Below, one piece after another: positions 47,401-59,400 of a stretch of DNA of 64,000 bases (the stretch's first letter is position 1; the number at the start of each line of letters is the position of its first letter). Source of the stretch: Triatoma infestans (taxonomy: Eukaryota; Arthropoda; Insecta; Hemiptera; Reduviidae); contig JAAEAF010000128.1 in the NCBI GenBank assembly GCA_011037195.1, positions 248,001 to 312,000 of the forward strand. Reading direction: 5' to 3'. The position numbers and the translations under genes are program-made. The notes under the pieces were generated by a model that saw only the letters and a list, made by a program, of their open reading frames with translations, was not told the DNA's origin and did not search any database.

Positions 47401-50400
47401 CTGCATAGACATAAAGTGATGAACTTCCCTCTAAACTGTCAATCATTACAGTTACCGTTCCATACAAGAAAGAAGTTAAGGAAGCAACACATGTTTGTAA
47501 AAATACCTATCTTTAAGAAAACTGTCAATCAGAAATGAGAATATTGCGGACAGTGTTTTACGTCAGATTTAAAAAAAAATTAAAATCAGAAAAAATTAAA
47601 TTAAACTGGTGAAAAATTGGAGAGAATCTAAAGTAGATGGAATCAAACAATGAAGCCAAAAAGTATTTTTCATTCAAAAACTAAAAGAATAATGAAAAGG
47701 AAAAAAAAGCACGGAAAGCAGATTTGTAGAAGGAACAGGTAAAGTTGACCTTTGATTTGCCGCAGTATTGTTGTGGTAACGTAAGAAAGTCTATTGTGCT
47801 AATGGCTATGTGGATTTTTCTTTTGATAGATGCACATTCCATTGAAAACAGAAAAGAAAATATTAAAATAAAAGCTGCTCTCAAGGGAGGAGGAAATATC
47901 TACACTTTTACAAGGGTATGATCATTTCCTGTTTGGGATATATAAAGATAGTTCTTTTAAATCGAGTATTCGTTGATAGTAATTATTTTGTTCTTCTCTG
48001 TGTATAGAACAAAAAAGTAAAAAGTTTTTTCGAGTTGTGTATGAACTAACTCAGGAAGACCAAATTTGATATTCCGTTTAAGAATACCATCAGGAGATCG
48101 GAAAACAACGTTTCGCTCAAACACGATGTTGCTACTTTAATGATTTTTTTTTTTTTTTAGTTTTAGTTTTTCACTTTTCCTATCACTTTATTTGGAAGAT
48201 ATTTTTTTCTGCAAAATTCTAGATGTTCCTGGGGAAGCTGCAAAATTGTTTTCCTCGAGAGTGTCATTTCAGCACAAGATAACGTTTAATAGATTGGTAG
48301 AATTCCCAATCATCTAGAAGTGAGACTTCACTGACTTACTTTATTGAAAACTGCACCAGGAGATTTTCTCTGAAGATGGAAGACTAACTTTCACATACCA
48401 TACTCAGCTAACACTTTTATTTGAAACATTTTTCAGGGGAAATTGATGTTTCAGAGGATATTGGGGAATCTATGATTTTGAGCTTAATTCTAGATATTTT
48501 TGTTGGGATTGATAGAACTGTGCCTGGTGGTCAATAAAGTATTTGTCAATTAAAGATGCTGTTAAATTTTTTTATTTGTAATTAACAAAACCTTTTTTAC
48601 TAAAAGTGTCGTACAAATTTTATGTTTTGGCAATTGGAATCATTGGTCAATCATATTACAATATGAAATGTAAAATTGCAGTACATTAAAATGTAATGTA
48701 AAAAATACATTGAAAAGTTATGTAAGAAATACATTAAAAGAATGTAAACTAAGTTGCCATGTATTAACATTATAGGTGGATATGAAATGTGGAAATCTAC
48801 TTGAGTACAAGTAACTTAATTAAGAAAACTAGTAGCTTTGTTTCCAGTCTCCTAGTTACAGGAAATGTGTGAGTACGCGTTTTGATATGAGTAAAAGATC
48901 TAGATAACTGCACGGCACTAAAGATGTACTTGGCAAACAGCCATAATTGCCTCATTTACTTGATCTTGCTCTCAGAAACGAACCAGTAACTCAGAATATT
49001 ATTGCAGAATGCAGTTAACTAAGGTTTCAATGCAATTTAGCACTTGTATAGTTGCATACTTGAATAGTTTTTTTTTGCTGATTTGATCATACTGTAAAAA
49101 GCGGAATCTCTTTTCTAAACTCTTTCAGGCTTATATAATAAAAATCAAAAAAGAAGTTCTTAATCCCCACATACTCTTTTGCCAATCACATGGCGACTAA
49201 GGTCGCCTTCTTAGAAAATGATTTTAGTGCATAAATAGCAAAGCAATACAGTTTTCTGTTGTAAATAAAAAGAATATATATATGTGAGACGCAAATATCT
49301 GTTGGAAGTATTAGCGATGAGAAAGAGGAAGGAGCTAAGAACTTTCCTGGTCTCCGGAGAACTCTTCTGAGCCTCTTAGTTCCCCAGAAGGTAAGCTACA
49401 GCTACAAAATATCTGAAGTGGGCACCAGTAAGGGCAAAAATGGACCGGATATGTAAATAGTTTAATCAGCATGTTGGCAGTCGGACGCCTCTCAGAGCGC
49501 TGTACAAGTGTCGCAGTCATTATGTTCTCTATGAAATCTAGCCGGACACTCAGCAACTAGATACTTGAGCAACACATAACATACTTGACCATATATTTCG
49601 TCCTCGAATGTCAGACGTCGAATAAGCGAAGATATTTTCGATAGGTTGTACGATAATATAAAAATAAAAAAATAAAAAGGAGTCTTAAGATTTTGGTTGG
49701 AGATGAGAAAATTGCAGGAAAACCAGGTAATTTTTAATATGGTAAACAATGTGATTCGGGCATTGTTTCGATGAGAAATATGCTGAAGTATAATTATTGC
49801 CTGCAAAAGGCAGATAAATATCGATACTAAACAGGAAATGATCACCTACAGTGGTGCCAGCAAAGTGAATTTGAAGATAAATTAGGTTACAAGTGAGATG
49901 TGTTTTTGATAAAGGTGAAATAGAAAATATTAAAAAAAAAGAACAATAAAATTCAACACAAACAATTGTGTAACTTTAAAATAGAGATTGTTTTTGTAGC
50001 TAATGTATTTTTTATTTTTATTTTTTCAGAATTTGCTTTGCGTAACATCTCTTACGGGAGGAGCATTTAGGCGTCTGCCCGATGGAGAAGTGCGAACCTG
50101 CAGTTACAGTCTCTTGGATGGTGTTGCGTTCTTGGAGGTGGACTGGAGAACAGCAGACAGCAGCTAGATGTCTGGCACATCAACCAAGAACTTTATTTAA
50201 TACACCCTACTTCAAGCCCTTACTAATTTCAGAACTTATATTTAGTTAGCTCGCCGATTAAAGTACTAAGAAAAAACGAAAGAAATCCAGTACTAGCCTA
50301 CTTGACTCACATTGATTTTATTGTTCCTTCACAAAAAAATAAAATAAATAAATAAAGGTAAAGGAAATTAGTGTGGACACCTCCACCATGACGATCCATT

Positions 50401-53400
50401 TTAGTTTGAATAATATAATATGTTTGGTCAGAGTTAGAGGAAGAAACCCACGAACTATGATGTCAGTGTAATTATCATTGTTAGAAATGACTCTTATGAG
50501 AGATAAGAGGCGTGACAGACTTGCTGGTTACCGTTGAATACCCTCCTGAAACTGATTTCCAACTCATGAGGAACTCTCTTATTTATCTTGCGTGGAGGCG
50601 TGAGAAAGGCGGAGTCTTAACTTCCTCCAGGGATGTCGTGTTGAAGATTATTTGAAGTGTGGGGTGTCTAACGAGCCCCGATGACGTGGTTGTCGAGCCT
50701 CCCACTCAGGAAGCACTATTGGCGAGCCCGACTTGAGATCTCTTTATCAGAACATGTGATGATGTACTCTTTAAGTTGCTCATGACTGTGTTTCACCGTT
50801 ATCACATCATCTGAATGTCCCTGCAGAAGTATGAAACACCACGTTCTCAACTCCTAACAAGTTAAATAATGGAGCATTAAGTAAAACTAAGGCATATTCT
50901 TCACGATATAGACTTGAGCTTCTTAAGAGTTAGATCAGTTATAAATCATATTCATCAGTTCAACAGCAAATCTGTCACGCTACTTAAAGGCGTTTACCCA
51001 GTCCTGCAAAATCCTTGCAGTAATTTTTCTAAAAGTTTATAAATACACTCGTTACATCATAATTCGTGAATAGTTTAGTCTTTCATCTCTGATCATCCCC
51101 ATTGAAAGTTTGGTCCATACTGTACAAAGGTTTTTAAAGTATAATGACGTGAAATTTAGTATTTCAATCCAGCTAGCAATATGTGACGTAGAAATTTTTG
51201 ATTCCATTTCACTGCAAGCAAAGTTGAGCAAAGCTAGACAATACAATAATAGCATTGTTGGCTATAAATCGTATTGATGCATATATTGATGAATTAAGAA
51301 GTGAAGGCAACTTCTTAAAATGCATCGGAACAGTAAATTGCAGTAGTATTCGCAGTATACACCCATAGTATTTCGCCTGTTTGTTAATGTAAAGGGGTGA
51401 GAATAACATGAGTTAGTGAATGGAATTATTACAATTTTACAAAACTTACATTTGTTTTAATTTATTAAAAGTGTTATGATTACTGCTTGCTGCAGTAACA
51501 ATTTAAAAACTCTTACAAAGGTTTAACTTTACATGGCTTATATTTCTAGAGTATTTCGCAAAACATCGTTGCAAATCTAAAAATAAATGATTTCTGTTTC
51601 AAAAAAATGTTTTTTGTTGGTCAGCGTACTCTTTAATATCTGTTAATAAAAATAAAGACGGTAAATCTGTAAAATAAACTATAAAAATTAAGTAATTACA
51701 GATTAGTAGCTGAGACTGGATTGAATACCAGATTTTACGTCTTATTTCAACTAAATAAGGGAACCTTCAATTCTGATTTTAATTAGATTTGGTTTATCTA
51801 AACTATTAATTAAAAATCCCTTAAATAAAACAACCATTATAATTATTTTCAAAAACTAATAAAATAAAAAAATACCTTATTAATTAATAATTAAATTAAA
51901 ATAATTTCCACTCAATTTGCATAATTAAGTAGATAGAAATGCAAAAACTATGCAAAAACCACATGCTCAGTTTTTCGCAAAAAAAAGAAAAAAAAATTCT
52001 TTTGTATTTCATTTAATTTTCTCCTATTAAATATGTAAAATAAAATGCTGAATAAAAAGTAAAAAAAAAAAGGTAAAAGTTAATATTGTAAAAACAGCCA
52101 GGCAGATTTCCACGTTTGCACTTTTATTTTCAAAGCGACATTTTCAGTGAGATTAATGAATAATTATTTGACTTTCATTTTTCAGAAAATTGTAATTTCA
52201 GCTAGCTAAATTTTGCTAAATTTTAAAAACAAATCAATAAAAATTAAAGCAAAATATTTATTAATGTCTTTTTCAATTGAATACTAATATCTAGCTGAGT
52301 GTATAACTATACATGTATTTACATTAAATTAAATTTTAAAATAATTGAAAGCTGTGTACTATAATTTTATAAAATTGTATCATAAAACACAGATAATCCT
52401 TTCTAAAAAAGCTAAAAAATTCTTGAGAGTGCGGCCCTTGGAGAGAGGAACCCTGACAGACAGCGATCACGGTCAAAAGGACTTTGGCCATCAAGCAGCT
52501 AGTCCCAATATAGAGCTTCTGGTCGAGAGTTTTTGTTCCAACATATTGTCAACTCAATAGCCTACTGGCGAAGTCTGGGTGGCACGTTAGGTTTGAATAA
52601 TACAATAGGTCAGAGTTAGAGGAAGAAACCCACGAACTACTGATTCGACAGTATAATTATTATCGCTAGAAATGAGTCTTGTAAGAGATAAGAGGCGTGA
52701 CAGACTTGCTGCTTAACGCTGAATACCATTGAAAACCGTGTTTCAACCATAGAACACTATGATGATGCTTCATGCAGTTTCGAGAGTTTTGAAGAACTCA
52801 ACAATGAGTCCATTTTTATGCGCTTTTATAACATCATGGATGGAATAAAGGAATGTTCTCTAGTTTGTTGGGGGAGGGGGAGGAATTATCATACCATATT
52901 GACCATTTCCTCCCCGTACAGAGCGCAGATCCACAAACATTGACCTCCAGTATAGCATTGGTTCCAAACCTTATAAAAGCAAAACTTCTAATAATAAATC
53001 CTTTTTTTAAAGCTGGCAGCTGCTGGAAGTTGAGCTGCTGGAAGCGGGGTAACATGTTCTTAGTTTCTCGTCTGCCTCAACACGAGGGCCTGGAATTAAG
53101 TCCGAACAGTGAGAAATTCATTGAGATTCTATCCATCGCTACCTGCATTCCTTTGGTCTAATAACTTGTCTGACATTGGACAAATCCTGGTCCCCCCCTT
53201 CCCCAGTGGTTTTTAAAAAGAGATAGTGTACATCTCTACATTGCTTAAAGTCTTTGACGAATACCAAAAATAATAGTTTGTGCTGAAGATTGACGGACTG
53301 AAATTTGCGGTGGGCAGTATCTTCTCTACGCGATCTGACTCCTTATTAAAACGATTATTAGTGTTTTATTATTTTATTTTGTTTTTTTATTGTATAATTA

Positions 53401-56400
53401 AAAAGCAAGTTCTTCTTTATATTTTATATCATGCTGGGCTTCAATGAATACTTAAGTAAAAGATAAAAAAAAGTAACACAAAATTCAAAGCCTTCTAAAT
53501 AGAATAACAAATCTTAAACTAATCATATGTTTTTTGGAAATCAAAAAAATTGACTAAATCAGCTGATTAAAGCTATAGCTGTTTGAACTTGTAATTTTCT
53601 TTTTTTTTCTTAAAAATAGTATATTCCATCTTTTTATTATTTTGTTGTTTTAATCATTTCAATTTATAAGCTGCATTCCCAAACAAAAGATGCAAAGTCA
53701 TAACGCTTCTACACTGGAAGCTTTTACAAGGGGCACAAATGACGTGACTTAGCCAAATTTAAATAAAATAAAATCTGTCGTGAAAGAAAACTAAAAGAAC
53801 AATCCTGCTGACCGCCATCACCTACCGAGGCATTCTGTAATCTTTGGCATAATAATAAGGTATGAAAAGTTCTCAATGATAATAATAAAAAAAATATTGG
53901 TTTTTCTTCGTCTACTTACTCTTCGGGCTGGGGCCCTATCTGCTCCTTTAGAAACGAAAATAAGTTTGCAAACAAAAATTCCATTTGTTTATCTTTGCAT
54001 TTATTTATATAAATTTTTTATTCTAGCAAGATAAGTATATAAAATTTTAATACATTTCTTAATTAGTCAACTAAAAATTATGAATTTGGAAAAAAACGCG
54101 TATTATTAAAATAAGTTATTATTATTATTATAAAAACCTTATGATTAAGGATCAAACTGTAATCCTGGAGAAATGAAGAAAATAACTTGAAATAAATACC
54201 TGCGAACAACAGAATCCTGTAGAACCGGTCGCTTGACATGTGGAATTTTGTTGACAAGTACCGGGTACTTTGAGCTGTGTATCCTTGTAATCCGGTTGAT
54301 ATGGTAACAACATTCTGATCTTGCCCCAGCGGTTGAAGAACAGTGCGATCGCACCCACCCACACTAACAGCACCAGACAGACGATACCTACTTCAACGCC
54401 GCGTACCTGGGTTACAGGCTGGAAAATTGTAGTACATTAAATGTTATTTACCATTTAATCTTAGTGGAACAATTCCATTTTACACTATGAAAGATATCTG
54501 GAAATATTTTGAAGGATAAACTGGATGCTGGCAAAAAGAACATGAAAGTAAATATTTAAATTGTTTAGATTATTCTTTTGAGTTCTTTATGCAGGAGATT
54601 ATCGAAGTAGGTTCATCTGGCTTGTTGGTAACCTCAGAGGGTCCTGCTGAAGCTGGGCGAAGAAGGCGATGGCGCCTACACATTCTCTGGTGAGATGATG
54701 GCAGGGCCGGATTAAGCCTCCAACGGGCCCTGGACAAAATATAAATTAGGCCCCATTTATATAATTGAGGTGAGGGGGGGGCTTGGCAACTTAGGCCATC
54801 AACCAGAGGGTGTTTGTTATCAAGTAATCAGATTTTTGTATGATTTCATGAATGAAAAAGCAAAATGAATAATGCTGGGATTTGAACCCGGGTCTTCCAT
54901 AGTTAATAGTCAGGAACACTGACCACTATTCCATTGTGACCGGCTAATAAGTTCTAGTAATGAGCCAAGCATTAACATGGACGCCATATTTTCATTACTC
55001 ATTAATAAATTATAAGTTGCTTCTAAACAAATAATAAATAAATATTAAATATTGTCAACTAAAATTTTATAAAATGTTTCTTATTAATAACACTATGTTG
55101 TAATATAAACAGGAACACCTTAATCTATGTTTTTCTGCTTTTCTTTTCCTTTTTGAAATCCTGACTTATGTAGCTAACTCTCGTTTGTTATTTTCTGGAA
55201 TTCTGATAAAACAATTTCATAAAATGAGAAACAAACACAGTAATACTTGAGCGTATATATGAGTAAACGACTGTAGTTCTATGTGAAGGATGCAAGAAAT
55301 TATATAAAATAAAGTTATTTTAAAAATATTAGTAAAGGCAAAAATTGTACTTGGCTAACAAAGGTCAAAACGCAGGGGGACAAGACACCGTTACAAGAGA
55401 GGTCGGAGATCTCGGCTACTCATTGTCTTTTAACCACTTCTAGAAATCATAAATAAAGGGCAGATTTTAACTACCAAGAGGAGCATTGTTTCATCAGTCG
55501 CCTTACATAATTCTACCAGTAACATCGCTGCATTCAGAAGGTCTCTCACCTTAAAGTCAGTGAGCCAATAAGTGTTTAATTTGAACATTTGTGTTTAGGA
55601 GAGATTCTGTGTATTTATAGGCTTATTATTACGAATTATTATAAAGTATTTAAATTCATTTAGGGATAATATTTTAGGAACACTTTTAAACCAATGGTGA
55701 CTTCTTACTTATATCTTAATACTTGTCCCATCTCTAAAACTTACACCCACATAAGCCCTTTCAAACCCGTTCGTGCTATTCTACAATACACTACAAACAA
55801 ACACACAACAACCATAAACATTACATCTACAAGTGTAGTTGGTTAGAACATTACAAATTGTGGTTGGTTGTGGAATTTAAAAAGTTTCACATTTATTTTG
55901 GATAAAAAAGAAATTGTAGTAATAGAATTAGAAAATGACAGTTATTTGGAAAATATTAGGTTATTTTATGAAATAGAGAACATTCATCTGTTTCACTTTT
56001 TACATTAATTTTATTCTGAATTTATTTTTTAACCAAACAAAACACCATTTTTCACGAAAAAGTCAAACATTCAAAATGTTTATTGAGTTTTAAGAGAATT
56101 ATAATAATAGCATAAATTACATTCATTTATCTGAATGCAAGAAACAAATACAAACGTTTATTTTCACAAGTTACACGTTTATACGAAATTGGTTACACAA
56201 ATACAAATAGTATAAATTATGTACTGGACTCCCACGCGGAGGACTCGGGTTCGAGTCCGGCTGTGCTACCCTTAGATTTTTTTTCCTAGGAGCCTCTACA
56301 GCTCACTGTCCGGAGTGAGTGTTGTATGTAATGAAAGAACACTGTCCAGAGACCGGCAGTGCACTGAGAAGGCTCCGGGCGCCAATGACCATAGATGTTG

Positions 56401-59400
56401 ACGCGCCTTAAATAAAAAAAATAAATAAATAAAATAAACAAAAGTATAAATTATTAATGTAAGTAACTGGTTCGACTATGTCCGCAAGAGTTCGGCACTC
56501 ATTCGGGAAGATGTCATCACGCTTTTTAGATGTCGTTCCATCACGCACGATTTTTATAATAAGTCCCCCAAAAAACATTTTCAATATTAATGAATTATTA
56601 TATGTCAATTTTAAACCGCGCCAAAGAAAATTGGTTACAGCGCGTTGTTTAAATCAGTTTAAATTAGCGGGTAGTATATTTTGTTTTTTGTTAAAAATCA
56701 AATTCAGAGTATAAGGTTATTCTAAAAAGTGAAATAAATATTCTTTACTTAAGATAAGCGAAACAGATCGTAATTTTAATATTTTATAGCTAAAATTTCT
56801 TTTTTACCGAAAATACATTTGTACTTTTTTACATTTCCCACGTAACCTCACTTTGTAACGTTTGTAATCAATTTCACTTGTAGAACTACTGTCGTTTACT
56901 CGTAAGTTTTTTGTGTAGCATACCACAAAACTTTTTATAATTTACACGTTTTTCAACAAAACAAAATTTCCAACACTTTTAATCAAAAATTGTATTATTC
57001 ATCTAAATTGTACTTAAGTAACGCGGAATTCAAAACTATTGAGGCAATACAATTTTGACATTTTGATAATAAATATAATATAAATAAAAAATATATATAC
57101 TGGTAATTGATTAATTTTCACAATAAAACTGATAGAAACAAGGCCCCTCCGAATTACGGGTCTTAGACATTTGTCTTATGATCTATTGGGTTATGCGGCC
57201 CTGAATGGAGGAGATTCCCTGACAACACTTGATGAACTGCTTTTGACGCTTTGTTAAAGCTCGGGTACACATACTGGGTATCGAAACAGAATATATACTC
57301 CCTAAAACGTGCCAGGACATTAAATTTCCTGAGGAGTTTTGGTATTGTCTTGCTTGTCGTTACATCGGCTCTTCACCTATGAAGCCTTTAAGTGGTTATG
57401 ACTGTGCTCCTTGTTCTGGTTATCTGTGTGATTAAACTCTATATTGCTCTGAACATTGTGTGAAATTTTCAAACTTTTTACCAAGGGGTTTTGGCGTTAT
57501 CCGTGAGTGAAAACGTGATTTTTTAGTTCAAAATCTGGTCGATAAAGTAACAGTGGCGTTAGTGTGCATAAATCAAGGTGAGTAGAATAGATAATATTTT
57601 GCAGTTTTGTTAATGAAACGAAACAAATATAAAAATTGTTGGGCCTACACTTGTATAGTTACATGGAAACAGTAAATACTACTCAGATAAAGAGCTCAAA
57701 AACCTTTAATGTCAACAATTTATAAACATTATTGAGTTAATAGTGCATATATAGTTAGAGGATTGAACAGTTTTCGACTATTATTTCTATATACTGTTAT
57801 TATGTATTAAAGTAACAATCTTGGTCTAATAATCCAATTCTTCTTCAAATTTTACCACAAATACTTTGAAGAGATATAGAAGTTCCCCAGAGGGTCTTGA
57901 ACGATATTCTAAAAAGGTTTCCTCTAATTCAACCAACATGGCTGATTCTAGCCCTCCATCTTCAACGGAACGCTTCAGTTCCAACCTTATTGGATTCAAA
58001 CTTTGCGTCTTTTGCAGAAGGCTTCAAAAAGGACCTTCAGACTATTACAGACACTGTTAATTTCTTAAAACAAGAGAATACTCATTTAAAAAAAGAAATG
58101 AACTTTCTTAAAACCGTGAATTTGGAAAATGAGAGATTAATTGAGAAATTGGAGTTCAAATATCGCAATAATAATCTTGTCTTCAGAGGAATAACTTGGA
58201 AGTGGGGTGATAAAAGTTATATTCAGTTGGCCAGTGAATTTTGTCAGCAAGTATTAAAAGTTGATATTATCGTTGATAATATACACGCTTTTCCACTCGG
58301 ACCAGCCACTTCCGCTCTTTTTTGATGCCTTTTATTCGTCAACAGGACAAACTTGCCGTGCTTAACTCAACGAAAGTATTAAAAAATTCTGGTTTTGCTG
58401 TGCACTGCGATCTACCTGAGTTACGCAGAGGAAGAGAATTAACCTTTTTTTAGTGGGAAAAAAAATCTTAAGGCTGTATACACGGTTACAACAAGTCTCA
58501 GAACTGATTCTCTCATTATTGGGGGCAGAGGTTTTACTGGTGCAATCATGTAGGTCTGTTATCTTCTGAAGAAAACGCTATCTTAAAATTTAATGTACTA
58601 GTGGGTCATGATCTCACTGACTTTGTATTAGCCCTACTTAACGCAGCTTGCCTAAAGACTATTTTTCCCTGAGGCTCAGTGGAAACTCTCCTCATCAGTT
58701 CGTGCAGTCCGGTGGTCAACGCAACTCCTGAGAATACAATGTCTGCAGAGTACCTTTTCAGAAAAATGTAATATAAAGGAAGAGATCCTTTTGTTTAAAT
58801 CTAAGTCTATTTCTTTTATTTGCCTCAATGTAACGGGATTAAAAAGTAACTTGAATGATCAGTTGTTTTCAATTTTTCTTAATAAATACGATATTTTCAT
58901 TCTTTTGGAGGAAACCTTTGTTATGGAAAAGAATTTAATTTATATTCACAATATAAACTCGCCTGGGAACTCCTCTTCAATTCTCAAAATTTGGTCGTGC
59001 CATTCGGGGTGCCTTGTATGGAGTCAAAATTAAAATTTATAACAATTTCGCTTATTTGTATACTAAAAACAATGTTTGCACGATTGTAATTGAGAGGGGC
59101 AATACTAAAACATTAGTCATTATGCCTTGCTACCTGAATTGTAATTTTTGGGTAGATGAGTTAGCCAAGTATTCTGATTTTTTACAACATTGTTCTCATA
59201 ATAATATCATACTAAATAGCGATTTTAATGCGAGCGTTGGCGTTTCACAGGCTCACCCGGATGACCTTCGTATTGATAATATTAAGTGTAATTTAATTAG
59301 AAATTCAAAAGATTTCGTTTTAAATAGCAAGGGCTCTCGATTTTTGGAATTTGTGACTATACGATTTAATTATTCTAAATGGTCGCTTTGCCGGAGACTC

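Larger units (their letters stand above)
54702..57203. mobile_element. Possible hAT-type non-autonomous element with nested SINEs
   Basis: The left end CAGGGCCGGATTAAGC (54702-54717) and right end CAGGGCCGCATAACCC (read on the minus strand from 57203) agree at 12 of 16 positions. Both ends are followed by GGCCCC-type subterminal words. CAGGGCCGGATT ends are common in hAT elements. The flanking 8-mers GATGATGG and AATGGAGG match at only 5 of 8. No transposase frame is seen. The tRNA-related repeat at 54868-54945 and SINE copy 3 at 56221-56442 lie inside. Confidence 0.42.

Noticed and set aside
50026..50167. Plus-strand exon-like segment after a TTTTTTCAG tract (NLLCVTSLTGGAFRRLPDGE...)
   Set aside because: It ends in a stop after 44 codons, has no partner exon, and overlaps the better minus-strand exon candidate.
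54868..54945. Functional tRNA gene on the minus strand
   Set aside because: A and B boxes are present but the acceptor stem cannot pair and there is no clear anticodon arm; it is tRNA-derived repeat DNA.
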